From: Prochlorococcus sp. AG-409-L14
Lineage (GTDB): Bacteria; Cyanobacteriota; Cyanobacteriia; PCC-6307; Cyanobiaceae
Assembly: GCA_003215545.1 (NCBI GenBank)
Contig: QCKF01000001.1
Span: forward strand, 1-64,000
Reading direction: 5' to 3'
DNA length: 64,000 nt
Each line of letters begins with the position of its first letter. Within the stretch, counting starts at the first letter, position 1. The notes below the pieces were generated by a model, which did no database searches, was not told the DNA's origin, and saw only the letters and a program-made list of their open reading frames with translations. Shown here in pieces: positions 31,217-41,087 of this stretch. The translations under genes and the position numbers were made by a program.

Positions 31217-31250
31217 AAAAAAAAAAGCCAGCAAACAAAAGCTTGCTGGC
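31217..31250 (-). terminator. Rho-independent terminator downstream of cyAbrB
   Basis: On minus strand: GCCAGCAAGCttttGTTTGCTGGCTTTTTTTTT hairpin plus T-run. Confidence 0.85.
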
Positions 31251-31313
31251 TTAGGGAATGCTTAGATCAAGCGAAAGACATCCTTTGCTGAAATATTCAG
31301 CAAATTACCTGCT

Positions 31314-31670
31314 TTAATCTTCACCTTCTGGAACAAGACGGAAGCCTTTACGCCCCATCTTTATTTCAAAGTTGTCGCCAGGCTTGAGATCCAAGAGAGC
31401 TGTGTAGGCCTTACCAATCAATAGATTGCCGTTGCCTTGAACAGTGGCGACATAGCTTAGCTTTCTTCCGCCTTTGCCAATTCCACCAGTGCCTTCAGAA
31501 GCAAGATTTACTCCTTTGGCTTCAAGCAGAGCTTCGTAGAAAGCTGTGAAGTTAAGACGTTCTCCGCCTCCCTTCTTTGTAGAGACATATCCACATGCCT
31601 TAACAAGATCAGACTTTGAGACATCACCTAAGTCTTTGACTTTGGCTAATAATTCCTTACCAGTGAGCAT
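31314..31670 (-). CDS. cyAbrB-type transcriptional regulator
   Basis: MLTGKELLAKVKDLGDVSKSDLVKACGYVSTKKGGGERLNFTAFYEALLEAKG, characteristic cyanobacterial AbrB. Confidence 0.9.
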   Translation of the reverse strand: MLTGKELLAKVKDLGDVSKSDLVKACGYVSTKKGGGERLNFTAFYEALLEAKGVNLASEGTGGIGKGGRKLSYVATVQGNGNLLIGKAYTALLDLKPGDNFEIKMGRKGFRLVPEGED

Positions 31671-31917
31671 GGTAATTAAATTAAAGACATTTCAGCTTAA
31701 CTTATAAATGAGCAAGAGACAATATTTATAACTTTATTGTGCAAGTATCACAGCAATGCTAGTTAGTAGTAAGCATACCTCTTGCTGATCTTGTCTTAAG
31801 AGACTCAATCACAGTTTTAACTTACGACAAGTGTCTTACTCATGAGAGCTCATTAAGACTGCTAGGCCTGGAATAGAACAAGACTTGAACATCGTCCAAA
31901 GCCAAGCAAAACAATTT

Positions 31918-32094
31918 CTAAGCAGCCTTGCTCTCCTGTTCATTGGTAATTGTGATAGGTGTGAGATTGTTTATTTCAAGAACCTCCTCGACTTGATCAT
32001 TCTCAGGGGCGAAATCTATCTCCTCAATCAAGCAAGCTTCTGGCAACTGACTCTTTGGCAAGGCTTCGAAAACTTGCTCAGTCTCACCTTGCAT
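31918..32094 (-). CDS. Hypothetical acidic small protein
   Basis: Internal Met start: MQGETEQVFEALPKSQLPEACLIEEIDFAPENDQVEEVLEINNLTPITITNEQESKAA*. Confidence 0.45.
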   Translation of the reverse strand: MQGETEQVFEALPKSQLPEACLIEEIDFAPENDQVEEVLEINNLTPITITNEQESKAA

Positions 32095-32674
32095 GAGATC
32101 TATAGCAAAGACAGAAAGGAATCCGCTTTGAACGCAAAGATTTTTCCAAAAATTAGTCACAGATTTTCCAAGCGTTATAGATCTGATAATTACGTGATTT
32201 AAAAAAAAAACAATAGCCTCTTGGCCAATAAGAGGAAAGCAAAAACATCTGCGTATCAGGCAGCACATAAAATATCAACCATTAAAAAAAGCATCCTGCA
32301 TAAAACACCATGCACTCCTTGAAGCCACTTTTCAGTACAGCTTGAAGGGAGCAAACTTTTCGCTTTGATATTTCCTTATTGAGTAAGAGACCTTATCCAT
32401 AAATATGCCTAAGAAATCAAAACTGAAATTTTGCCGCCTTACTCAGAGGTCACTGCAAGCCTCCGCCCTATATAAAGCCATCTTTACTACTACAGAGCTA
32501 TAGGATCAGCAAAGATTCTCATGGGATTCCTCAGCTAAAGGGAGAATTTGACAATCAGCCTTCTGCTCAAAGTATCTTCTGCCTTCGAGTCAGTTTAAAA
32601 AAATATTCTAGATAGACATCATTAAGGATAAGAAAACGACTTATATATAAGACAGAGTTTCTAAAAATACCCAC

Positions 32675-32854
32675 TTATAGTGAAGTCTTGCCCTCAATTT
32701 GCTTGATCATTAATTCAAGCTTCCTAACAACAGCTCTCAATTCTGACGGCTTAGGAATTTGATCCTCATGAGTTATACCTGCTTGCATCGACATCAAGTC
32801 AGCTCTGAGTGTATTTAAGTTGGAAGCTAATTCTTTTTTCTGCTTAACAAGCAT
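32675..32854 (-). CDS. Hypothetical 59 aa protein
   Basis: Manual translation: MLVKQKKELASNLNTLRADLMSMQAGITHEDQIPKPSELRAVVRKLELMIKQIEGKTSL*. Confidence 0.5.
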   Translation of the reverse strand: MLVKQKKELASNLNTLRADLMSMQAGITHEDQIPKPSELRAVVRKLELMIKQIEGKTSL

Positions 32855-33183
32855 AAATGCAGAGAAAGCTAACCTCTACAAAGTAAGGGATTTCGTTCAA
32901 TTGTCAAATGCGATACATTCCTAGGCAATTGTGAAAAAATCCTGAAAAGCTATTGTCCTCAGGAATCATCACTCAAAGTTGAAAAAAATTGTGCATAAGC
33001 CACTGATTAAAAACCAATCTAAAGTCCTGCTAATTCAACAAAATAGATATTTAGCCATCCTTCGTAGAGATTGAAATCAATCAATAAGAGAACTCGATGC
33101 TCTAACTGTTATGAAAAACTCAAACAGATGGTTGCAGCTTCTACATCAAAAGATCGCTGACTCGAAAACCAGCCTTGAAATAT

Positions 33184-33312
33184 TTACCACCTAGAAGGTG
33201 CATCATGAATAAAATACCAACCAACCCAGGCTACTAAATTCAATCCCAGTACAAATGCCCAAACTTTCCAAGGCTGATCTTTATCTGGCTTAGTTGGAGT
33301 GAGCTTAGCCAT
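33184..33312 (-). CDS. Hypothetical single-TM small protein
   Basis: Manual translation: MAKLTPTKPDKDQPWKVWAFVLGLNLVAWVGWYFIHDAPSRW*. Confidence 0.6.
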   Translation of the reverse strand: MAKLTPTKPDKDQPWKVWAFVLGLNLVAWVGWYFIHDAPSRW

Positions 33313-33465
33313 GAACAGAGTTATCTATAAATAAGGTCAAGAGGTTACTCCCCTATCAAGAGTTTGTGACAGCCTTTCTAACCATAAGAAGGGATCCTTG
33401 CATTCGAAATTCGCTGATATGGCAGATGATTAATAGGCTACTCTCAGAGAATCTATTGAACAAAA

Positions 33466-33651
33466 ATGAGCGAAAAGCAAAAAGGCGAAAGCTTTCTAAA
33501 AAAAGGTGGTAAGTGGGGAGCAATAATAGGCGCTGTCTGGATTGGCCTTAATATTGTCGTACCCTTAGCACTACTACGTATCCCGGCCGTACAAAAATAT
33601 TTAACAGCATTCAAAGACAAGCTCCCCTTTGATATTCCAGGGCTTGGTTAA
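33466..33651 (+). CDS. Hypothetical small membrane protein
   Basis: MSEKQKGESFLKKGGKWGAIIGAVWIGLNIVVPLALLRIP... Confidence 0.6.
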   Translation: MSEKQKGESFLKKGGKWGAIIGAVWIGLNIVVPLALLRIPAVQKYLTAFKDKLPFDIPGLG

Positions 33652-33719
33652 AAGTTTTATTTTTACTCTATGAAAAAAAATCTTTTAACGAATATATTTA
33701 TTGATATTGCCTTCAAAAC

Positions 33720-33935
33720 TTGACTAAAAATCTCTTTCTTTCAATTGCTTTTCTGGGTGTGATTATTTCAGGCTGCTCTAATAAGGGTCTAGAAAGTCGA
33801 AAGCCAGCTCTTTACAACTCTAAAGCAGAGGCAGAGAAAGCCGCTGTGGATTTTAATTGCACTGGCGCTCACAAAATGGGTGATCAATGGATGCCTTGTA
33901 AAATGCATGAAAATCATCAAGATCATAACCACTAG
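33720..33935 (+). CDS. DUF3721-like lipoprotein
   Basis: Lipobox-like IISGCSN; C-terminal CTGAHKMGDQWMPC. Start codon is TTG. Confidence 0.75.
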   Translation: MTKNLFLSIAFLGVIISGCSNKGLESRKPALYNSKAEAEKAAVDFNCTGAHKMGDQWMPCKMHENHQDHNH

Positions 33936-33945
33936 TAATTAGTCA

Positions 33946-34389
33946 ATGACAACTCAAAAAAACTCTGATCAACGCCAATCAGAAGGACCAGCACATTGCG
34001 GCAGCAAACCTAAAAAGATAGCCTTTGGAATTGCACCTCTTGGATATATATCTATTGGAATCGTTCCAATGGGTATCGTCACAATTGGAATAGTCCCGAT
34101 GGGAGTCGTATCTCTTGGGGTAGTGGCCATGGGGGTCATCAATGCCTCGGTAGTAGGTATGGGGATATTTTCTGCAGGTATCACAACCATGGGAATAAAA
34201 GTATGGAGTCCAAGTAGACCAGTCCTTGATCAAAAATTTGATAAAACAAGTTCTAATGCTTCAACAAATATCTTTGCCTACCCAACTAAATCCCAAGCAG
34301 AGATAGAAGCTAAAAAGCTTGGGTGTATAGGTGTTCACAAAATGGGAAGCCTATGGATGCCATGTGCAACCCATAGAATTAGTGAATAA
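33946..34389 (+). CDS. GIVPMG-repeat protein with C-terminal DUF3721-like domain
   Basis: IGIVPMGIVTIGIVPMGVVSLGVVAMGV repeat, then CIGVHKMGSLWMPC. Confidence 0.8.
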   Translation: MTTQKNSDQRQSEGPAHCGSKPKKIAFGIAPLGYISIGIVPMGIVTIGIVPMGVVSLGVVAMGVINASVVGMGIFSAGITTMGIKVWSPSRPVLDQKFDKTSSNASTNIFAYPTKSQAEIEAKKLGCIGVHKMGSLWMPCATHRISE

Positions 34390-34560
34390 TTTGAAGATAA
34401 CTCTAATAATTCAATCCAAAACCTTCTGCAACGCCTACTTTTGAAGATAGTTCCCAGTATTCACAGAAGAAGCGCCCAAGTGATTTGTGAATGGATCCTT
34501 CCTTATCACATCAAAGCTGCTAGAACCAGTTAGAAACCATAAAGCAAGATCAAGCTTCAA

Positions 34561-34749
34561 GTGATTAATGATCCATATACAGTCCTTGTTCTATTAGGCA
34601 TTATTTTGCTGTGCTTACAACTTTATCTACTCCTCTCAATAGCAAAGAGCAAAAAAGGTGAGAGATTTTTCCTTACACGAACCCATCTCTTCGAAATGCA
34701 ACTGTACCTAGAAAAAATCTTTGGTCGAATACACACTCGAAAGGACTAA
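34561..34749 (+). CDS. Hypothetical small membrane protein (paralogue of 37824..38009)
   Basis: N-terminal TM and LEKIFGRIHTRKD C-terminus. Confidence 0.55.
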   Translation: MINDPYTVLVLLGIILLCLQLYLLLSIAKSKKGERFFLTRTHLFEMQLYLEKIFGRIHTRKD

Positions 34750-34987
34750 AGATCTGTCAACTTTAGAAAGTTGAATATTTAACTCCAAGGCTCGCACAGG
34801 GAAACCTGAAAGTCCCAAAAGTGCTTAAATCTTTTTAAAGCCTTAATCAATACCAAGAAAAAAGTTTTTGCATAGCGTGATATCTAATCAAGCCTGCATA
34901 CTAAGCCTAAACATTAACTCTATTCTTTGTGCAGAATGAGCATGGTGAGGTTAGTTAGACGAATCCCCGAATTAAAAAGTAAATTTG

Positions 34988-35152
34988 CTACACCTCATAA
35001 ATCTTACAAGCAGAGTTAGTAGGATGAAGGTTGCACTCTTTTGCCCAAAACTGCGCCCGATTTTCAACTGGCAATTCATAAACAAAGTCAGAGATTCGTT
35101 AAATATCTCTTAATGGTTGCTTGAGAAGCGTAAAGGGAGTTTGAATTCTCAT
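34988..35152 (-). pseudogene. Short ORF interrupted by an in-frame TAA
   Basis: MRIQTPFTLLKQPLRDI*RISDFVYELPVENRAQFWAKECNLHPTNSACKIYEV*; both halves in one frame. Confidence 0.5.
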
Positions 35153-35343
35153 AATCTGCTATTCATTCACTTCCTTTTTAGCATATTAAAAAAATGTATG
35201 CGGCTTCCGCGCAAGAGTTTAGAGTTAATAGTTCTTTCCTATTTTTCTATTGCACAGCCAATCCAGCGTAAGCAATGAAGAGTTCTTAGTCTGGCTATGC
35301 TTCTTTTAATTTAAAAATAAAGTTTAATTAGTAAGGTCAATAC

Positions 35344-36009
35344 TTACCAAGGCAATATCTCTCCATTGGAATGCCAAAAAGTACCTGTATTCTCAAGAGA
35401 TAAGGAATCAATTCTTGCAATAAGTCCATCAACAGATTTCTCCGGAGTAATTCCATTAGGACTAAATCCAGTCATGCGAGTACTGACCAATCCAGGGTGC
35501 AAAATAGCAACAGAAATTCCTTTTGCCTTCAAATCAATAGACAAAGACTTCCCAGCCATACAAAGTGCAGCTTTTGACATTCTGTATCCATATGAGCCTC
35601 CTGAAGTATTATCACCAATAGAGCCCATACGGCTAGTTATAAGAGCTAGTTTCGAACCTTGATGCATATTACTAACAAATGCCTGAGTAAAACATAAAGG
35701 ACTTAATGCATTAACCTCAAACTGACGAATAACACTTTGAGGGTCAAGGTTTAACAACGAACTAGGTTCAGTTATACCAGCATTTTGAATCAATATATCT
35801 ATATTCTTTTGTTGTAGTTTCTTTTTAAGTTTTAGAACCGATTGTCCTGAACTAACATCAACACCACTTTCAACCCTAACTCCAAGGCCATCTAGTTCCG
35901 AAGAAGATCTGCGGCAAGTGGCAATAACTTCTTCACCTCTTCTTTTAAGTTGTCGACAAAATTCCAAACCAATGCCACGGTTGGCACCTGTTACTAGATA
36001 AGTAGACAA
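35344..36009 (-). CDS. Short-chain dehydrogenase/reductase
   Basis: YLVTGANRGIGLEFCRQL, NAGITEPSS, YGYRMSKAAL. Confidence 0.9.
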   Translation of the reverse strand: MSTYLVTGANRGIGLEFCRQLKRRGEEVIATCRRSSSELDGLGVRVESGVDVSSGQSVLKLKKKLQQKNIDILIQNAGITEPSSLLNLDPQSVIRQFEVNALSPLCFTQAFVSNMHQGSKLALITSRMGSIGDNTSGGSYGYRMSKAALCMAGKSLSIDLKAKGISVAILHPGLVSTRMTGFSPNGITPEKSVDGLIARIDSLSLENTGTFWHSNGEILPW

Positions 36010-36240
36010 TGCATCCTTGCAATTATAAAAACTCTAGATCAACTGAAAGTCATGCCAAGCGATATTCAGGGGAAATTGCTTATTTGAAATCCAACAAAGA
36101 CTCTCAAGTCATCCAATATCATGAGTTGGCCAATAAATTCACGAAAAGCTGCTAAGCCATTAAATGGGAAAATAGCCTTTGCTATTTTGATATTAAGTAG
36201 CCAAGAGAAAGTCCAAGGAACAGAAACGGCATTGCTCAAT

Positions 36241-36762
36241 TCATTTAGGGATTTCAATGCTTTCCACTGGAGCCAAAAAATGCACTATTGCAGGTATTAA
36301 AAAGAGAACTGTTATTAATCTAACTGCATGTAGAGCAGCAACAGCTGCTCCAACTCCAAACTCTGCTCCAACAAGACTCATACCTATAGTCCCTCCAGGT
36401 GCTGCCCCTAATAAAGCTACAATTTTTTCTACTCCAAGAAATTTACTAATCAGTAATCCGACCAGAATTCCAGTTAACAAAAGGGTAAAAGTTATAACTA
36501 ATGCAGGTTTCCAAAGCAATTGCAATTCACCTAATGTGTCTCTATTGATCCCAGTCCCTATAACTGTTCCTATACCTATGCCAAGTACTGTTTTTGTTCC
36601 TAAAGGCCATGCGGCAACATCAAGCTGACCACTAATGCTTAAAAAGCCTGCTCCTAATATTGCTCCCAAAAGTGGGCCGGCAGGGATACCAGTTAAAAGC
36701 ATTAGTGCACCCAAGGCGGAGCCACCAAGGATGTATAGGAGCAAGGTCACTAAAGAAGGCAT
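36241..36762 (-). CDS. AbrB family (membrane AbrB-duplication) protein
   Basis: GIPAGPLLGAILGAGFLS, LLGAAPGGTIGMSLVGAEFGV. Confidence 0.8.
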   Translation of the reverse strand: MPSLVTLLLYILGGSALGALMLLTGIPAGPLLGAILGAGFLSISGQLDVAAWPLGTKTVLGIGIGTVIGTGINRDTLGELQLLWKPALVITFTLLLTGILVGLLISKFLGVEKIVALLGAAPGGTIGMSLVGAEFGVGAAVAALHAVRLITVLFLIPAIVHFLAPVESIEIPK

Positions 36763-36968
36763 TTAAATAAGTGCGGTATTTACACAAGTTTCTCGCTTTT
36801 AGGATTGGTTTATCAAGGTCAAGTCACTTTAGAGAGACTTAAAGATGTATTCAAAGGAAGCCGGCAGGTCTCAGTCCGCTTAAGCAGTATCTCAGGTCAA
36901 CTCAAAAAGTTGCAAAAATAGGTTGTGGAAAATAGCCTGAATATCAACCGAATTGACACCTTCAAATA

Positions 36969-37205
36969 TTGATGACTGAAATTCCGGCGATCAAAAATTC
37001 TGATTGGACAAAACTTTTCACAGTCTTTGCTCTGATGGTATGTGCTTTTTGCCTTGCCTTTATCGCTTTAAGTTTGCGCCCCGTAGCTAAATGGGCAAAT
37101 AATCAAAACATCTGCATTGAGCAAGAAATCACTAAGTCAAAGGCTCCTATCTCATGGGGCGTTAGAAAGTGCAATGGACGGTCAAAGGTATATCAGGTTA
37201 AGTAA
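36969..37205 (+). CDS. Hypothetical single-TM protein
   Basis: 78 aa with hydrophobic helix. Confidence 0.5.
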   Translation: MMTEIPAIKNSDWTKLFTVFALMVCAFCLAFIALSLRPVAKWANNQNICIEQEITKSKAPISWGVRKCNGRSKVYQVK

Positions 37206-37499
37206 AAGGGAGTTTTAGAAGGAAAATGTTAATGATATTCAATTTTCAGGAAATCTAATAGAGATAGTGGGATAAAAATAATCAATCTATAACATACCAA
37301 GAATGGGGAATCTATAGCCGCGGGTTTTCACGATATTTTAGTCGGGTCAAACGAAATTGGTAATATTTAATGAGCATAATTGATGATTTTTTAGTATTAC
37401 TTCTTCTAAAGAATTAAAACACAGTAATAGTGTCCCCAGACAAACAACATATATACATCCATTTTTGAAAGTTGCTTTTCAGAACTTCGTTTCTCTACA

Positions 37500-37790
37500 C
37501 TTAAGAATGTTTATGTTCTCTCAGATAGCCAACTAGATCAGATCAAGCGTAAACAAAGACAAGAAGAGCTTTACCCTATTGAGAAATCTCGCAAGAAACT
37601 AGAGGAAACTTATCAATTTCTTATCAAAATGATTGATAATAGAGAAAATGAGCTTTAAGAGGAGCTAAAGGCGATTTCTCTAGCAAAAAAAGGTATTCAA
37701 GGAATAGTTAATTCGTCAGTTCTAGCTGCATTAATAAAGTTCATATTTTCAGAATCTACCTATAAGAAAGGGAGGCTTTTATTGCTTTAA
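37500..37790 (+). pseudogene. Coiled-coil-like ORF interrupted by an in-frame TAA
   Basis: ...NVYVLSDSQLDQIKRKQRQEELYPIEKSRKKLEETYQFLIKMIDNRENEL*EELKAISLAKKGIQGIVNSSVLAALIKFIFSES...; start unclear. Confidence 0.4.
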
Positions 37791-37823
37791 GCTAGTTAAT
37801 AAAAACACTGATCAAAATCAGAA

Positions 37824-38009
37824 TCAATCAGTTCTTGAGAAAATCTTTTCAAGTCTCTTTCTTATATCATCAGTCTCATATATCTTCAGCTCATCCCTTT
37901 GATTTCTTCCATTCCTAATGGTCATACTTAACCACCAAAACTGAAGTGCAAAGAAAATAACTCCAACAACTACAAGTGCAAAATAGCCACTATTAATATT
38001 CTTAATCAT
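37824..38009 (-). CDS. Hypothetical small membrane protein
   Basis: TM helix and RLEKIFSRTD C-terminus. Confidence 0.55.
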   Translation of the reverse strand: MIKNINSGYFALVVVGVIFFALQFWWLSMTIRNGRNQRDELKIYETDDIRKRLEKIFSRTD

Positions 38010-38170
38010 GAGTAATGCCTATCCGCCATCTCAATAAGCATCTTGCGAATGTGTTCGTCTTTAGCATTGGTTTCTTCTTTTAACTTTTCGCATACACCTT
38101 TAATTTGCAGCCAAACGACTTCCATAATTCCTCTTTCTAGTTCACTTGGCTGCCATTTCATAGATACCAT
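38006..38170 (-). CDS. Hypothetical 54 aa protein overlapping the next gene by 4 nt
   Basis: Manual translation: MVSMKWQPSELERGIMEVVWLQIKGVCEKLKEETNAKDEHIRKMLIEMADRHYS*. Confidence 0.55.
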   Translation of the reverse strand: MVSMKWQPSELERGIMEVVWLQIKGVCEKLKEETNAKDEHIRKMLIEMADRHYS

Positions 38171-38252
38171 AATTAAAAAATCTAATTCATGATGTAATAG
38201 ATGCCATTCTCTAAGAAATTAGAACTATCATGTTTATATCTATATTACAAGT

Positions 38253-38660
38253 CTAAAGTTCCATATCCCTTTCTCTTTGCTTACAAAGTTGCTCTAATGA
38301 TGGGCGAAGGGTGAAAGGAAGACGCCAATGAGTCCAGAATTTATATAACTCATTAATCAAGCCTCCTAATAATGGCCAAGAAGTTGGTGCATAGACCCAG
38401 CCCAATCCAACTAACTGATAAGCCTCGCGAAAGACCTGAACATCCTTAAGGATCTCGCCTGAAGCTCTTATCGCATGAATTCTCCCCATCGCCTCTTTAT
38501 AACTAATTCCTCGATAAAGATCTGGGTTATAACTAGAAGAATCAATATCTACAAATGCAATTTTGCTCAAGCTATCTCTAGAACGCAGAAAAGAGACCTC
38601 TCTTTGACAAAGAGGACATCCTCCATCAAATAGCAAAGTCAGCTTTGGTTCTTGAGACAA
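38253..38660 (-). CDS. DUF393 (thiol-disulfide oxidoreductase DCC family) protein
   Basis: LTLLFDGGCPLCQREVSFLRSRD. Confidence 0.9.
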   Translation of the reverse strand: MSQEPKLTLLFDGGCPLCQREVSFLRSRDSLSKIAFVDIDSSSYNPDLYRGISYKEAMGRIHAIRASGEILKDVQVFREAYQLVGLGWVYAPTSWPLLGGLINELYKFWTHWRLPFTLRPSLEQLCKQRERDMEL

Positions 38661-38753
38661 AATAGAATTAACCCAAAGTCCTTAGTAATTAGAGCTCTAT
38701 CCAGAATTCTAATCAAAGGACCAGACCAGCACCTTTAAGTACGAGCCAAGGCA

Positions 38754-38879
38754 ATGACAAGAGTCAAGCTAAAGCCTGAGACCGAAGAAGTTGGAAAGAA
38801 CTTTAAAATCATTGCCATCTCAATGACATTTACCCTTAATGCTATTGTCTTTATCTCGTTTTTTTCTTCTCAGGGCTAA
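38754..38879 (+). CDS. Hypothetical 41 aa single-TM protein
   Basis: Manual translation: MTRVKLKPETEEVGKNFKIIAISMTFTLNAIVFISFFSSQG*. Confidence 0.5.
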   Translation: MTRVKLKPETEEVGKNFKIIAISMTFTLNAIVFISFFSSQG

Positions 38880-39097
38880 TGCAATAGCGCAAAATAAAGA
38901 ACTTTTTCAATGGACAAACCGCAACTGAACATCTTCTCAGTCCATAAGAGTTTATACTTCACAAGGATTTGCCTAATACTTTTGTTTACATATTTAATCT
39001 ATAGATCTATATCTGACTAGGCAGATATGCACTAACTCTTCTGATCACTCTGGGGTTTATTACACCTATAAGTGGTTCAACAAAAAATTCGATAAAC

Positions 39098-39352
39098 ATG
39101 AGCAATCAAGAAACCCCAAAAGAAAGAAAAGATCGCTTCAAGGCGATGTCTAGTGATGAGAGAAAAGCTTTGATTAGAGAAAAGATGAAAGCAATAGGAT
39201 TACAAGAGGGTAGTGGTATCCCGGGCAAAGATCTAACTGCATATGAACGAAACGAGATTTGGGATCTAATCCAAATAACTAGCTGCTTCCCCGAGATGCA
39301 AACTAAACAAACCTCAGGTAAATGCAAGTCAACTAACACAAAGAAAAAATAA
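39098..39352 (+). CDS. Hypothetical protein
   Basis: 84 aa charged ORF. Confidence 0.5.
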   Translation: MSNQETPKERKDRFKAMSSDERKALIREKMKAIGLQEGSGIPGKDLTAYERNEIWDLIQITSCFPEMQTKQTSGKCKSTNTKKK

Positions 39353-39356
39353 TAAC

Positions 39357-39722
39357 TTAAGAAACTTCTTTGACAAGCAAATTACATTCATGTTCAACAA
39401 TTTCTCCACTTGGCATACGTTGAGCAAGCCTTGGACTATCCTTGTGCAAACCGTGTTCATTGTCTTGATAACTCCACAACCATTTTCTATCCGTAAAACT
39501 TATCTCTCCTTTTTGAAAGGAAACTGGAAGCATTAAGCTTATCTCTTTCCAGTCAAGTACAACAAAGGCTCCTTGATCAACTGTCTCTAAATCATGAACA
39601 ATTGAAAAATCTCCATTCACATTATTTCTGATTGTCGCTCTGAGTGGTTCATTATCACAATCAAAATTCGAGGAAGGTATTATTGCTATGAAAAGACTTA
39701 TTAAAAAGGAAAGTATATGCAT
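39357..39722 (-). CDS. Hypothetical secreted protein
   Basis: 121 aa with signal-like N-terminus. Confidence 0.6.
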   Translation of the reverse strand: MHILSFLISLFIAIIPSSNFDCDNEPLRATIRNNVNGDFSIVHDLETVDQGAFVVLDWKEISLMLPVSFQKGEISFTDRKWLWSYQDNEHGLHKDSPRLAQRMPSGEIVEHECNLLVKEVS

Positions 39723-39731
39723 GCTTTTGTT

Positions 39732-39932
39732 TTAAACAACTCCTAATTTCATTGCTGACTTAACTTTCCCTACAAGCAGATCATCAAGGTCATTATCCGT
39801 TTGGGCCACCAACCATTCTAAAGACTGAATCAGGAAAGCTTTCATTTGCTTCTTAAAAAGCTTTTTAACCATTAGGAAAAGCATAGGTTTCAAGAATAGA
39901 AATAAGAAGCCTGTCATGTCTAGTAGTTTCAC
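39732..39932 (-). CDS. Hypothetical protein
   Basis: 66 aa ORF. Confidence 0.4.
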   Translation of the reverse strand: MKLLDMTGFLFLFLKPMLFLMVKKLFKKQMKAFLIQSLEWLVAQTDNDLDDLLVGKVKSAMKLGVV

Positions 39933-39968
39933 TTGAATAACACTAGACTAAGTTTACTAATAAAAAAG

Positions 39969-40214
39969 CTATGAATAAAAAATAATCACTATCCCTCTAC
40001 TTGAATAATGCAACTCTGTTTCCTCTTTAGTTAAGTCCAATCCGACTTCCACAGCTTCTTCAATTGCTATCTTCTTCAAAGGTTCATATTTTGAAGGATT
40101 AGGCTCTTTGCTCAATGCCGCAATTCCAATAGGCGTTGCATGCCATTGGAACTTTTTTGTATCGCCTATAGGAGGATCTGACAAGGAGTCCTCAAGGAGT
40201 CCTTCAAGAGACAT
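39969..40214 (-). CDS. Hypothetical protein
   Basis: 81 aa ORF. Confidence 0.5.
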   Translation of the reverse strand: MSLEGLLEDSLSDPPIGDTKKFQWHATPIGIAALSKEPNPSKYEPLKKIAIEEAVEVGLDLTKEETELHYSSRGIVIIFYS

Positions 40215-40316
40215 TTTGTAGAATGTCGAAAGGCAAGAAATAGATAGACAAAGCTCTATTCTTAAATGAAATTAAACAAAACACTTTATAAAAAAATATA
40301 GAAAAGGAGAAAGCTT

Positions 40317-41087
40317 TTAATAATTCTTTCCGACTGTAGATTGTTGTCTAACTAATTCAAAGAATTCTTGCTTGAGATTAGGATCATGCCTAAAATCACC
40401 TCTAACTACAGAGTTGATCATACTAGTATCTGGCTCTTTAACACCTCGCCATTTCATACAATAATGCTGTGCCTTAATAATAATTCCTAGACCTTTAGGT
40501 TTACATAAATTCTCAATTTCATCTGCAAGGATCATCACTGCTTCTTCCTGAATATGAGGCCTAGAAAAAACCCAGTCTGCTACTCTTGCAAACTTCGAAA
40601 GGCCAATTACTTTATCTCCTGGCTTAATTCCTATCCAACAATCTCCTAGAATAGGTACAAGGTGATGTGAACAGGCAGATCGAACAGTTATTGGGCCGAC
40701 TGTATAAATTTCATCTAGGTTTTTATCATTTGGGAAACTAGTAACTTTTGGCTGCTTATGATACCTACCTTTAAAAACTTCATTTATATACATCCTAGAG
40801 ACCCTTTCCGCTGTTTCTTGAGTGTTATGGTCATTATCAATATCAATCAATAGGGTTTTAAGCAAATCTCTTATCCTGCTTGAAACTTCTCTCTCAAGTG
40901 TTTCTAGTTCACCAGGGAAGATATAATCTGAGATATTATCATTAGCATGAAATCTAGCTCCATCAGCTTGAATACGTGAGCGAATTATTTCCGACACTAA
41001 CTTACATGTAATGGTATCTTCACCCTCTTCATTAATATTTTTTGTTGGATTTGTACTAGTCATAATTAACTTGAGATCAGCAAGCAA
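40317..41087 (-). CDS. folE: GTP cyclohydrolase I
   Basis: ITVRSACSHHLVPILGDCWIGIKPGDKVIGLSKFARVADW...KAQHYCMKWRGVKEPDT. Confidence 0.95.
   Translation of the reverse strand: MLADLKLIMTSTNPTKNINEEGEDTITCKLVSEIIRSRIQADGARFHANDNISDYIFPGELETLEREVSSRIRDLLKTLLIDIDNDHNTQETAERVSRMYINEVFKGRYHKQPKVTSFPNDKNLDEIYTVGPITVRSACSHHLVPILGDCWIGIKPGDKVIGLSKFARVADWVFSRPHIQEEAVMILADEIENLCKPKGLGIIIKAQHYCMKWRGVKEPDTSMINSVVRGDFRHDPNLKQEFFELVRQQSTVGKNY

Noticed and set aside
34030-34200. Short periodic DNA (ATTGGAATCGTTCCAATGGG...) that could look like a CRISPR or tandem repeat
   Set aside because: It encodes the GIVPMG protein repeat in frame; no spacer-repeat structure or cas genes.
33969-34233. Two minus-strand ORFs opposite the GIVPMG repeat gene
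   Set aside because: Open frames arise from the repetitive coding sequence on the other strand.
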